A stretch of 64,000 nucleotides of DNA from CAYMSF01 sp964392985 (GTDB taxonomy: Bacteria > Verrucomicrobiota > Lentisphaeria > Victivallales > Victivallaceae): assembly GCA_964392985.1 (NCBI GenBank), contig CAYMSF010000011.1:1-64000 (forward strand), written 5' to 3'. Numbering within the stretch: the first letter of the stretch is position 1; every line of letters starts with the position of its first letter. The position numbers were made by a program, and so were the translations under genes. Below the pieces are notes generated by a model. That model ran no database searches. It saw only the letters and a program-made list of their open reading frames with translations, and was not told the DNA's origin. This document shows, piece by piece, positions 15,553-23,928 of the stretch.

Positions 15553-17280
15553 TCACAATTTCTGTGCAATTTCAAATTGGAGTTTCTCAATTACCGCGGG
15601 AATTGTCATTTCCCCCATTTCGCCTTCACGGCGCGATCTGGCGGCAACCGTGCCGGCTTCCATTTCGCGGTCGCCAATAATCAGCATCCACGGGATACGT
15701 TGATTCCGTGCATCCTTGATTTTTGCGCCAATACTTTCCGACCGCGCATCAAGTTCCGTACGGAACCCGAGTCCGCGGAGTTCGGTAAATAATTTTTTCG
15801 CATATTCATGCTGACGGTCAGTAATCGGCATCACTCTCACCTGTTCCGGTGCCAGCCATATCGGGAATGCCCCGGCATAATGTTCAACCAGAATACCGAA
15901 GAAACGTTCCAACGAACCCAGCAGCGCGCGATGCACCATGAACGGCCGGTGTTTCTGTCCGTCTTCGCCGATATAGGTCATATCAAAGCGTTCCGGCAGA
16001 TTAAAGTCGAACTGAATCGTGGATGTCTGCCATTCGCGACCGATAGCGTCCTTGATTTTTAAATCGATTTTAGGCCCGTAGAAAGCGCCGCCGCCTTCGT
16101 CAACTTCGCATTTCAAGCCGCATGCGGCGACAGCCTTTTCGAGTGACACCATGGCCTTTTCCCAGCGTTCCGGTTCGCCGACGGCTTTTTCCGGACGGGT
16201 GGCAAGGTAGGGTTTGATTTCAGTAAAGCCGAATGACTTCCAGATACTCAAGCTGAAACGCAGCACTTCGGTAATTTCAGCTTCAATCTGTTCCGGGGTG
16301 CAAATAATATGGGCATCATCCTGGGTGAAACCGCGCACCCGCAGCAACCCGTGCAGCACGCCGCTCTTTTCATAGCGGTAAACAGTGCCGAGTTCTGCCC
16401 AGCGCAACGGCAATTCGCGGTATGAACGCATCCGTGATTTATAAATTTCGATATGGAACGGGCAGTTCATCGGTTTGGCATAATAATCCACTTCATCGAT
16501 TTCCATCGGCGCATACATGGAATCTTTGTAAAAGTCCAAATGCCCGCTGGTGTTCCACAAATCACTGCGCCCGATATGCGGCGTATAAACCGTGTCATAG
16601 CCATTCTTGTAATGTTCACTTTTCCAGAACGTCTCAAACGTATTACGAATTATTGCACCCTTTGGATGCCATAAGACCAGTCCGGGTCCGACGGTTTCGG
16701 AGAAACTGAACAGATCAAGTTCTTTGCCCAGTTTACGATGATCGCGTTTTTTGGCTTCTTCCAGCAAGCGGAGATATTCCGCCAGTTCCTGTTTGCTCGG
16801 GAATGCCGTGCCGTAAACACGCTGCAGCATGGGATTGGTTTCCTTGCCGCGGAAATAGGAACCGGCAATGGACATCAGTTTGAATGCGCCAAGCTGTCCG
16901 GTATGTTCAACATGAGGACCGCGGCAGAGGTCACTGAATGCGCCGCTGCGGTAAAAAGTAATTTTGTCGCCTGCAGGAATATCGGCAAGGCGTTCCAGCT
17001 TGTAATTCTGTCCATCCGCCCGCAGAAGCGCCTCTGCTTCGGAACGCTCCATTTCCTGTATTTCAAATTTTAACTGCTGATTACAGAGTTTGCGCATGGC
17101 ATCTTCGATTTTCTCAAGGTCTTCCGGAACCAGGCGATGTTCCAGGTCAAAATCATAGTAGAAACCGTCGTCGGTTGCAGGACCGATATCGAACTTAGCG
17201 CCGGGGAAAAGTTCCTTCACCGCCGCCGCCATAATATGCGCCGTGCTATGCCGGATCGTTGCAATCGGAAATTTACTCAT
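15553..17280 (-). CDS. thrS: Threonyl-tRNA synthetase lacking the TGS domain (575 aa)
   Basis: ThrRS charges tRNA-Thr. The protein begins directly with the editing-domain region (IRHSTAHIMAAAVKELFPGA, about residue 9), followed by the class II core with zinc ligands in MNCPFHIEIYKS, FTQDDAHIICT and FMVHRALLGSLERF, and a C-terminal anticodon-binding domain (LAPEQVRVMPITDRQ). The N-terminal TGS domain of the usual ~640-residue enzyme is absent, and the ribosome-binding site AAGGATG just before the ATG argues that this is the real start. First gene of the thrS-infC-rpmI-rplT-pheST cluster. Confidence 0.95.
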   Translation of the reverse strand: MSKFPIATIRHSTAHIMAAAVKELFPGAKFDIGPATDDGFYYDFDLEHRLVPEDLEKIEDAMRKLCNQQLKFEIQEMERSEAEALLRADGQNYKLERLADIPAGDKITFYRSGAFSDLCRGPHVEHTGQLGAFKLMSIAGSYFRGKETNPMLQRVYGTAFPSKQELAEYLRLLEEAKKRDHRKLGKELDLFSFSETVGPGLVLWHPKGAIIRNTFETFWKSEHYKNGYDTVYTPHIGRSDLWNTSGHLDFYKDSMYAPMEIDEVDYYAKPMNCPFHIEIYKSRMRSYRELPLRWAELGTVYRYEKSGVLHGLLRVRGFTQDDAHIICTPEQIEAEITEVLRFSLSIWKSFGFTEIKPYLATRPEKAVGEPERWEKAMVSLEKAVAACGLKCEVDEGGGAFYGPKIDLKIKDAIGREWQTSTIQFDFNLPERFDMTYIGEDGQKHRPFMVHRALLGSLERFFGILVEHYAGAFPIWLAPEQVRVMPITDRQHEYAKKLFTELRGLGFRTELDARSESIGAKIKDARNQRIPWMLIIGDREMEAGTVAARSRREGEMGEMTIPAVIEKLQFEIAQKL

Positions 17281-17828
17281 TTTTCAATCACATCCTTAAT
17301 TTTTTAACTTTACAAATATTGATAATTTCGCTTAATCTATTTATGCTCGACATCACCGTGTTACAATTCACGCCGGCAAACCATTTTTGCAGGCACAACC
17401 TGCCGCAGGAACATAAGCCTCGCGCACATGTGCTTAATGTAGCTCATTTTACGCATAAATCAATTGTGACAGAATAATCACGCGGCAAATACGTTTTTAG
17501 ACTGACAGGGTAAATGATACAATATCAACGCTGGAATAATTCCTGCTCAACGCTGTTCAAAAATGATTCTATTTTTCAATAAAAAAACTGCTTCGTCTGG
17601 CAGTGAAATTTGATGATTCCATGAAAAATGGCAAAAAACACAAGATATTGTGTAATAAAATGTCACTTAATCCATAATATACTGTTTTTTGAAAAAAATT
17701 TAACTTTTTTTATTTTTTTTAGTTGTAATTCATTTTTTGTGCAATATTATGTTAGTATGATGTGTAAGTTTGGTATTGCTGATGGTCAGTAATACCAGCG
17801 TAAACAACAAGGAACAAGGAGCTCCAAA
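17281..17828. other. Divergent intergenic region between thrS and the Lys/Ala-rich gene
   Basis: This AT-rich 548-bp stretch holds the thrS leader (minus) and the promoter of the small basic protein (plus). It contains a 10-bp palindrome GCACATGTGC (17424-17433) and a small hairpin GCAGG-CACAA-CCTGC (about 17390-17404). No T-box or other riboswitch was recognised and no coding region is seen. Confidence 0.5.
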
Positions 17829-17945
17829 ATGGCGAAAGCAAAAGTCGTCAAGAAAGCCGCAGCCAAACCCGCAGCCAAAGTCGCAGCCAAACCCGCAGCT
17901 AAAGTCGCCGCAAAGCCGGCCGCCAAAGCCGCCAAAAAGAAATAA
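17829..17945 (+). CDS. Lys/Ala/Pro-rich histone H1-like small protein (38 aa)
   Basis: The product is MAKAKVVKKAAAKPAAKVAA followed by further AAKPAAKV-type repeats and ends AAKKK: about a third Lys, half Ala, no acidic residue. This is the composition of the C-terminal tail of histone H1 and of bacterial H1-like proteins, so nucleic-acid or nucleoid binding is the best inference. A strong AAGGAG lies 7 nt before the ATG, and a G/C-rich hairpin with eight T residues follows the stop, so this is a complete monocistronic gene. Confidence 0.8.
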   Translation: MAKAKVVKKAAAKPAAKVAAKPAAKVAAKPAAKAAKKK

Positions 17946-17959
17946 CTTTCTTTAAAATT

Positions 17960-17988
17960 GCCTCCTCACTTGAGGGGGCATTTTTTTT
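17960..17988 (+). terminator. Rho-independent terminator after the Lys/Ala-rich gene
   Basis: TGCCTCCTC-ACTT-GAGGGGGCA forms a stem of 9 bp with one mismatch, followed by eight T residues (17981-17988), 15 bp after the stop codon. Confidence 0.9.
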
Positions 17989-18159
17989 GCCTTTTTTCAT
18001 GGTAAATAAAAATATAATAGTTTAGTGAAAAAACTAAATACAAAAGAGTATAAATTATAAAACATTTTTGAGTTGATTCACGCAGGAAGTATTTTACAAC
18101 AGATAATTCATATATTAACACTTAAAAGATGTTTGCGTTCAATAAAAAGATAGGATAAG

Positions 18160-18933
18160 ATGACAACAAGAAAAAAGAAAGAATGGTTCGACGATGATTC
18201 GTTCTGGCTGGAAATGTATCCATTCATGTTCACAGAAGAACGCTTCGAGTCCACGCTTGAACAGATAGAGAAAGTACTGGCACTTACGAAACCCGGCGGT
18301 ACCAGCGCCCTTGATCTCTGTTGCGGACCGGGTCGGTGCTCGATTGCCCTCGCTAAGGCCGGATTCACCGTTACCGGCGTCGACAGAACGAAATTCCTGC
18401 TCGACATAGCCCGCAAAAAGGCGCGGGCGGTCAAGACCAAGGTGGAGTGGGTACAGATGGACATGCGCGACTTCGTCCGTAAAGCGTCATTCGATCTGGT
18501 TCTCAACATGTTCACATCATTCGGATACTTCGATGACAAGAGCGAGGACATGAAGGTCCTGCAGAACATTTTCACCAGCCTAAAACCCGGTGGCGTCTTC
18601 CTGATGGACCTCATGGGAAAGGAAACGTTGGCAAAGGTACTGCAACCAACCACGTCCACGGTCCTCCAAAATGGCACAAAGGTTATTCAGCTACATGAGA
18701 TATTCGACGACTGGACCAGAATCCGGAATGAATGGATTTTGATCAAGAAAGGCAAAGCAAAAAGCTTCAAGTTCCATCATACACTCTACTCAGGACAGGA
18801 GTTGAAAGACCGGATCTTGCAAGCTGGATTCTCTGACGTCACGCTTTACGGGAATTTTGATGGCGACAATTACGGACCGAACGCACACCGTTTGATTGCC
18901 GTGGCCCGCAAAGCCGGTCAGAAGAAAGTATAA
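18160..18933 (+). CDS. SAM-dependent class I methyltransferase (257 aa)
   Basis: Residues about 45-150 form a Rossmann methyltransferase domain: motif I LDLCCGPGRCSIALAKAGF, the acidic ribose-binding Asp in VTGVDRT, motif II-like VEWVQMDMRDFV and FDLVLNMFTSFGYF, then LKPGGVFLMDLMGKE. The C-terminal half has the beta-rich tail of small-molecule methyltransferases (e.g. HTLYSGQELKDRILQAGFSD). The substrate cannot be inferred. Codon choice favours C-ending and AAG codons more than its neighbours, which may indicate transfer; this is an impression, not a calculation. No operon partner. Confidence 0.85.
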   Translation: MTTRKKKEWFDDDSFWLEMYPFMFTEERFESTLEQIEKVLALTKPGGTSALDLCCGPGRCSIALAKAGFTVTGVDRTKFLLDIARKKARAVKTKVEWVQMDMRDFVRKASFDLVLNMFTSFGYFDDKSEDMKVLQNIFTSLKPGGVFLMDLMGKETLAKVLQPTTSTVLQNGTKVIQLHEIFDDWTRIRNEWILIKKGKAKSFKFHHTLYSGQELKDRILQAGFSDVTLYGNFDGDNYGPNAHRLIAVARKAGQKKV

Positions 18934-18946
18934 TATGTAAAACACT

Positions 18947-19001
18947 GAGGAATAATGAAGGGCTTGCCTGAAATACAATTTGTATCCAAACATTACTCCT
19001 C
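18947..19001. repeat. Nested inverted repeats between methyltransferase and corA
   Basis: GAGGAATAATG (18947-18957) pairs with CATTACTCCTC (18991-19001), 10 of 11 bp, and encloses ATACAA-T-TTGTAT (18973-18985). It lies between two convergent genes. There is no strong U-tract, so termination is uncertain; it may be a bidirectional 3'-end structure or a small mobile-repeat relic. Confidence 0.5.
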
Positions 19002-19068
19002 GTTTCTTCGGAATTTCAGAGGAAACAATGTTTTGAGACTGAGTCTTTAGTAAGGAAGATGAAGTAGA

Positions 19069-20133
19069 TTAGAACCAGCGTTTACGCTTGAAGAAAAAGA
19101 ACATGAAGAGAGCAACGGAGAGCATCACTCCGAGCAGTAACCAAAAACCATATTTCAATTCTTTGCCGGGCAGAACATCGAAGTTCATGCCGTAAACCCC
19201 GGCCATGAAGCTGAGCGGCATGAATACCGTCGCAATACCGGTAAGCACTTTCATTATCTCGCCCATACGGTTGCTGAGGCTGGAAAGATAAGTATCAAGC
19301 ATACCCAGGACAATATCACGCAGCGACTCAATAGTATCTATCACCTGGATGGTATGATCATAAATATCTTGAAAATAGATGATAGTTTCCTGATGAATCA
19401 GGTCTGAACCGTTTTTCTGCACATTATTGATTACTTCACGCAAGGGCCAGACGCATTTACGCAGAAAAAGCATTTCGCGTTTCATCCGGTGAATAGTGGC
19501 AAGCCGGTTATGATCGGGCTTACTGATCAAACCCTCCTCAAGATCATCAATAACATCACCCACGCGGTCGAGAATCAAAAAATAATTGTCAATAACCGCA
19601 TCCATTAGCGAGTACACCAGATAATCAGTTCCAGTACGGCGGATACGTCCTTTATTATTCCGGATGCGTTCCTTGACGGAATCAAAGACGTTCCCGGTTT
19701 TCTCCTGAAACGTGATTACGCAATTTTTGAACATGAGCATACTGATTTGTTCAGAATCTATCCGGCTTTCGCGTTCATTATAAGAGAGTGTTTTCAAGAC
19801 CAGATAAATATGATTATCAAAGTCTTCAAACTTCGGTCGTTGCACCGGATGGATAATATCTTCCTGAATCAACGGATGTATCTTAAAATATTCACCCAGT
19901 TGCTTGATTACCTCGGGTTCATGCAGACCGTCAACATTAATCCAGGTAACCGATTCGCGCTCGATGACCGGAAAAATTTCGCTCACATCTTTGACGATTT
20001 TTTCGGTAAAGGTATCTTTGTCATAATCAATCACAGAGATGATGACATGTTCCTGTCTGGGTGTGCCGATAAAGGTGACTGAACCGGGAACCATTCCGGC
20101 TTTTTTGACATATTTTCGAATAAATCTCGGCAT
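19069..20133 (-). CDS. corA: CorA-family Mg2+/Co2+ transporter (354 aa)
   Basis: CorA is a homopentameric inner-membrane channel for Mg2+. A large N-terminal cytoplasmic domain (about 1-285) with long helices is followed by two C-terminal membrane segments. The signature GMN motif is present in FMAGVYGMNFD at the end of TM1, then a short periplasmic loop with acidic LPGKE and TM2 ending in the basic KRKRWF tail. Length is typical. AGGA precedes the ATG; a TTATAGAGTATA element lies about 40 bp upstream. Confidence 0.95.
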   Translation of the reverse strand: MPRFIRKYVKKAGMVPGSVTFIGTPRQEHVIISVIDYDKDTFTEKIVKDVSEIFPVIERESVTWINVDGLHEPEVIKQLGEYFKIHPLIQEDIIHPVQRPKFEDFDNHIYLVLKTLSYNERESRIDSEQISMLMFKNCVITFQEKTGNVFDSVKERIRNNKGRIRRTGTDYLVYSLMDAVIDNYFLILDRVGDVIDDLEEGLISKPDHNRLATIHRMKREMLFLRKCVWPLREVINNVQKNGSDLIHQETIIYFQDIYDHTIQVIDTIESLRDIVLGMLDTYLSSLSNRMGEIMKVLTGIATVFMPLSFMAGVYGMNFDVLPGKELKYGFWLLLGVMLSVALFMFFFFKRKRWF

Positions 20134-20170
20134 TTACACCATCCTGCCGGCGTTATTGTCCGTCCGGTTG

Positions 20171-20182
20171 TATACTCTATAA
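20171..20182 (-). promoter_or_regulatory. Repeated TTATAGAGTATA element upstream of corA
   Basis: The core TTATAGAGTATA, minus orientation, lies 38-49 bp before the corA start. The same core within the longer TCAAC(C/A)TTATAGAGTATA occurs at three other intergenic sites in the window. Promoter or operator role inferred. Confidence 0.4.
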
Positions 20183-20277
20183 AATTTCAACCTTTAAGCG
20201 TATAGAATTCAACTAATTACAATATAATATTAATGATGTTACGCGAGATTCAAACTGGATTATGAATAATCCGGCGC

Positions 20278-21075
20278 TTATTCTTTGTCCGCCTCGAATT
20301 TCAGCAGTGAATTATCCATTGTTGCGAAGCGCAGAATAAAGTCCCAATCGTCGCTGCCGGTGTTAATTGTTTTTACGACAATCAGATTGTAACCGGCATT
20401 GAGCTTAATTCCTCTGACACTATCCTGATCGAGCTCAGTTTTCCTTGGACCGAGGTCATAAGTGTGCACTAATTTGTGGTTAAGCCAGATTTTAATATTA
20501 TCACTGCTGCCAGCGAGTAGAACAAGATTATTCACCGGAGTATCGCTTTGGATGAATGTTACCGCATAAGCAACGGCGTAACGGATATTTTCCTTGTAGA
20601 TACGGCGCAGGTCAATTCTGCCGGGAGTCTGTCCATAGTTGAATCGCATCAACTGCCAATAAGCGTTACGGTTATCCGGTTTTTCATCACCGCTAAGCAA
20701 CTTCTCATCCGGCATCAACGGCTGATGAATCACGCCGGCGCTCTGTTCCGGAGGATATGGAAATGGACCGAGAAAGTTCCATCGGGTGATAAAACAGTCA
20801 TTACCGAGGAACTGGCTGACGGCAGATTCCGGAACAATTATCCGGCTGGCATTGATCCTCAGCGGTAACGGCGCCGGAACCGGTGCCGGAGTGATCACAT
20901 TAGCTTTGCCGATAACAGCAATCGCAGAGTCGGCAACGGGGGCGGGGGCCACCTTTTCCGGCAACTTTTCAACCGGTGCAGCAATCTCGCCCAGTGTTTT
21001 CGGATTGTGCTGGCAACCGGTAAAAAATAACGCCGGCAACAGCCCGAAAGCTATGATTATTAATCCATTTTTCAT
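20278..21075 (-). CDS. Lipoprotein with PA14-like/jelly-roll sugar-binding-type domain (265 aa)
   Basis: The N-terminus MKNGLIIIAFGLLPALFF-TGC is a lipoprotein signal peptide with lipobox FTGC; an ATG three codons upstream (21084) is an alternative start. A Pro/Ala-rich linker (about 25-75) leads to a beta-rich domain with WNFLGPFPYP, LLAGSSDNIKIWLNHKLVH and LNAGYNLIVVKTINTGSDDW, the pattern of PA14-like domains common in secreted proteins of Planctomycetes and Lentisphaerae. Probably anchored in the outer membrane and binding a carbohydrate or another envelope component; ligand unknown. Confidence 0.75.
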   Translation of the reverse strand: MKNGLIIIAFGLLPALFFTGCQHNPKTLGEIAAPVEKLPEKVAPAPVADSAIAVIGKANVITPAPVPAPLPLRINASRIIVPESAVSQFLGNDCFITRWNFLGPFPYPPEQSAGVIHQPLMPDEKLLSGDEKPDNRNAYWQLMRFNYGQTPGRIDLRRIYKENIRYAVAYAVTFIQSDTPVNNLVLLAGSSDNIKIWLNHKLVHTYDLGPRKTELDQDSVRGIKLNAGYNLIVVKTINTGSDDWDFILRFATMDNSLLKFEADKE

Positions 21076-21084
21076 TAACAGCAT

Positions 21085-21418
21085 GAGATGTATTTTTATA
21101 TTAAATTAATCGTGAATTATCTGCGCAATATACGCCAGAATTGAAACTTAATAATGTTAGCCCCAAAACGGTATTTGTCAAAGCCGATAACAACATAGAA
21201 CGGAAAGTTTTAAAAAGTTTATGTCAAGTCACGATACGGCAGGAGTGATTCTTCAGATTTGATAAAGGGTAAAATAACTTAGCAAAATTGCAAAAAAATT
21301 ATTGAACTAAATCTTGATTGGATTAGTTTATTCACTGACAGATGGGATAAACCGCCAGTCATTACGGTTCAAACCATAAAAATTACGAACAATAACATTA
21401 ATAACGGAGAGTTTTGCA
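21085..21418. other. Divergent promoter region of the lipoprotein and the redox cluster
   Basis: AT-rich 334-bp stretch between divergent genes. GGAG before 21419 is the ribosome-binding site of the NHL-repeat gene. No operator palindrome or riboswitch was recognised. Confidence 0.4.
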
Positions 21419-22387
21419 ATGAATAAAACAATGGCAGTTATCGCGGTTTCGGGAATATTCGCCGGTATAAGCCTCTTCGCCGAAGCCGAAGGCTACAAAT
21501 CAGCAGGAAGTTCCGGCAGCGGACAATTCAAGGCACAGATCCAGGATATCACGGTGGACAGCAAAGACAATGTTATCGCCACCGATGCCAACGGCAATCT
21601 GGTTATTACCAGTCCTGACGGAATTACCAAAAAAATCAGCACCGGAGTCAAGGATGTCAGTACCGTAACCTGTGACAAAGAGGGTAATATCTATCTGCTT
21701 GCCACCGGTACCACGATGGAGGAATATACCTATCAGGGCCGCAAGTACAAACGGAACACCCCGACGGGTGTGTCATGCACCGTGTTTTCACCCGCCGGAG
21801 AAAAGTCGCGATCCTTCATTGTGAAAGATGTGAAATCGGCCAAAACCGCCAAGCTTGTCGGCGGCAAATTACTTATCGCTGATATGAAAGTTAGAAAGAT
21901 ATTGGTCTGTGATGCGCAGACCGGAGACGTTACCGCCAGTATCGGCGACAATCTGCGTTTATGCTGCGGGATTTTTCAATTCTCAACCGGACCGGATAAT
22001 AACAGTATTGTTGTCGCCAATCTCGGCGCATTCCAAGTACAAACCTATGATTTAAGCGGTAAAAAAACAGCTGAATTCGGCAGTCGCGGCAATACGCTCA
22101 ATGAATTTCACGGCTGCTGCAATCCGGTAAGTGTGGCAGTTCTGCCGGACGGTTCATACATCACCGCGGAAAAAGATCCGACCAGAATCAAAATTTACGA
22201 TAAAGACGGCAAGACCGCTACCGCGGTAGCCGGCGTGGATGAACTGGTTAAAGGTTGCAGCGATATTCCTATCGCCGTTGACAGCAAAGGTAATATCTAT
22301 CTTGCGGCCAATCGCGAAGGCTCCGGCCCGATGTTCGGACCGGCCGTCAGCAATCAATTCATCGTCAAATGCGTGAAAAATAAATAA
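21419..22387 (+). CDS. Exported NHL-repeat beta-propeller with vicinal cysteines (322 aa)
   Basis: A Sec signal peptide (about 1-22, cleavage near LFAEAEG) precedes a six-bladed NHL-type propeller: repeats such as DITVDSKDNVIATDANGNL, VTCDKEGNIYLLA, VSVAVLPDGSYITAEKDP and IAVDSKGNIYLAA. Two paired-Cys motifs are unusual for NHL proteins: LRLCCGIFQFS and FHGCCNPVSVAV, with further single Cys. They could hold a metal or form disulfides. First gene of a four-gene set with a PhnD-like lipoprotein, a polyferredoxin and a NapH-like protein (gap to next gene 2 bp), so a periplasmic role in that redox system is likely. Exact function unknown. Confidence 0.8.
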   Translation: MNKTMAVIAVSGIFAGISLFAEAEGYKSAGSSGSGQFKAQIQDITVDSKDNVIATDANGNLVITSPDGITKKISTGVKDVSTVTCDKEGNIYLLATGTTMEEYTYQGRKYKRNTPTGVSCTVFSPAGEKSRSFIVKDVKSAKTAKLVGGKLLIADMKVRKILVCDAQTGDVTASIGDNLRLCCGIFQFSTGPDNNSIVVANLGAFQVQTYDLSGKKTAEFGSRGNTLNEFHGCCNPVSVAVLPDGSYITAEKDPTRIKIYDKDGKTATAVAGVDELVKGCSDIPIAVDSKGNIYLAANREGSGPMFGPAVSNQFIVKCVKNK

Positions 22388-22389
22388 CC

Positions 22390-23319
22390 ATGAAACTGTC
22401 ACAAAACCACCGGTGCTTTTTTTCAATTCGCAAGGTTGCCATCAATCTGTTTTCAATAATGATTTTGGTTTTGTTCGTTGCCGGTTGCACTGCCGGAACC
22501 GGAACAACACCGCCACCTGCGGGAACATCAATTCAGAAAATAACATTCACGCTCGGCGTAAATGATATCTACTGTAAGGACTCCGCATGCAAATGCGTCC
22601 ACCATATTGCGGCGAGAACATATTATGACCTGCAGCAACAACTTGCTGACACTGCCGGTATTGAGCTGAAACTGGTCTATTTCCCTGACTCGATTGCTTT
22701 GGAAAAAGCTGTTGCCTCCGGAAACCTTGACGGTTTCATCTGCAAACCTTGGCTGGCAACATGGTTCGGTCGTGCTTCAGGCAGGGAATTTAAACGCATC
22801 GCCGATGTCACCGACCCGAACGGCAATCAATGGCTGACGGGAATTGTAGTGGTCAAGGCCGGTTCTCCATTCAATAAGTTAAGTGAATTGAATGGTAAAG
22901 CAGTCACTATGGGACAGCCGGACAGTTATGAAAAACATTTCGCGGCATTCGCCATGTTTAAACAGACCGGAATAAAACCCGGCAAGGTTATTCAAAAGTC
23001 AAGCTGCATCGAAAATCTTGGCGAACTCCTCGACGGTCGCTGCGATGCCGCGGTAATCAGCGATTACGCCATCACCGCAGATTGCGCCGTTGATTTTGCC
23101 AAACCCGAAGATTTTAAGACAATTGCAGTCACTGAAAAATTTCCACTTACCTCTGTAATGGTGGATATCAAAAAAGTTTCACCGGGAGACACGCTGAAAC
23201 TGCAAAATGCGTTGCTCAAGTTTACCGGCGCAAATACTCCAAAGAGTTTCCTCGGCTCCGGCTTTTTACCGCCAGCGCCATGGCAGCCTGAAACAATCAA
23301 GACATGGGAAAAACCATGA
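22390..23319 (+). CDS. PhnD/SsuA-type substrate-binding lipoprotein with Cys/His motif (309 aa)
   Basis: A lipoprotein signal ends in VAGC (about residue 33). The mature part has the type 2 periplasmic-binding fold of the PhnD/phosphonate family: FTLGVNDIYCKD, GNLDGFICKPWLATWFG, LSELNGKAVTMGQPDSYEK, GRCDAAVISDYAITAD. An insertion near the N-terminus, CKDSACKCVHH, gives three closely spaced Cys and two His, a plausible metal or cofactor site not found in ordinary binding proteins. No ABC permease or ATPase is adjacent; instead it overlaps the polyferredoxin gene. It may therefore be a sensor or electron-transfer partner, not a transporter component. Confidence 0.75.
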   Translation: MKLSQNHRCFFSIRKVAINLFSIMILVLFVAGCTAGTGTTPPPAGTSIQKITFTLGVNDIYCKDSACKCVHHIAARTYYDLQQQLADTAGIELKLVYFPDSIALEKAVASGNLDGFICKPWLATWFGRASGREFKRIADVTDPNGNQWLTGIVVVKAGSPFNKLSELNGKAVTMGQPDSYEKHFAAFAMFKQTGIKPGKVIQKSSCIENLGELLDGRCDAAVISDYAITADCAVDFAKPEDFKTIAVTEKFPLTSVMVDIKKVSPGDTLKLQNALLKFTGANTPKSFLGSGFLPPAPWQPETIKTWEKP

Positions 23320-23927
23320 CTCCGGACCGGTCAAGACGAAATTTCATTATGAGCGGAGGTCGCATACTGGGTTCTCTCGTCTTCGCCGGGACAATATGGC
23401 GGATATTTTTCACTTCAAGCAAAAACAGCGAGTTTGAACAACCCGCACGCCGTTTTGTCTGGCAGATAAATCCGGAAAAATGTCGCTATTGCGGTAAGTG
23501 CGGTCGTGCCTGTGTCCGTCAAGCGGCGGCGGTAAAAGCCGTCAACGACCAGAAAAAATGCTCAAACTGCGTTGTCTGTTACGGTCATATCACCAACCGT
23601 GATATTCCTTCGCATCTGATTGAAAAATCCGGAGTGCGCGTCTGTCCGCGTAATGCGGTAGTCCGGAAAAACTTCTCCGGCGGGATTGACGGCTGTTTTT
23701 TGTATAATATTGATCATTCCCGTTGTATCGGTTGTGCAAAATGCGTGAAAGAGTGTAATGAACTGGGTACATGTTCCATGTTTCTAATAATTCGCCCTGA
23801 CCTCTGTCTCGGCTGCAATTCCTGTGCCTGCGCCAGAGCCTGCCCTTTTGATGCAATTGAACAGGTGCCGATCAACTCCATTGATGATTATCGCGGCGAG
23901 TATATGCCGGCTGCCGGCAGGGGATAA
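23316..23927 (+). CDS. Tat-exported polyferredoxin, NapG/NosG-like (203 aa)
   Basis: The start at 23316 overlaps the upstream stop by 4 nt (ATGA); an ATG at 23304 is in frame too. The N-terminus has a twin-arginine-like signal (SRRNFIMSGG followed by a hydrophobic stretch). Ferredoxin motifs follow: CRYCGKCGRAC (with a distal Cys in VCPRNA), CSNCVVC, CIGCAKCVKEC and CLGCNSCACARACP, enough for about four [4Fe-4S] clusters. The order Tat-ferredoxin then NapH-like membrane protein matches NapGH/NosGH modules that pass quinol electrons to a periplasmic reductase. No such reductase is in the window. Confidence 0.85.
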   Translation: MTPDRSRRNFIMSGGRILGSLVFAGTIWRIFFTSSKNSEFEQPARRFVWQINPEKCRYCGKCGRACVRQAAAVKAVNDQKKCSNCVVCYGHITNRDIPSHLIEKSGVRVCPRNAVVRKNFSGGIDGCFLYNIDHSRCIGCAKCVKECNELGTCSMFLIIRPDLCLGCNSCACARACPFDAIEQVPINSIDDYRGEYMPAAGRG

Positions 23928-23928
23928 G

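Noticed and set aside
17281..17600. T-box riboswitch upstream of thrS
   Set aside because: No T-box sequence or specifier-loop arrangement is recognisable; the hairpins are short and unrelated.
22390..23319. Phosphonate or sulfonate ABC importer
   Set aside because: Only a binding protein is present; the neighbours are iron-sulfur proteins, not a permease or ATPase.
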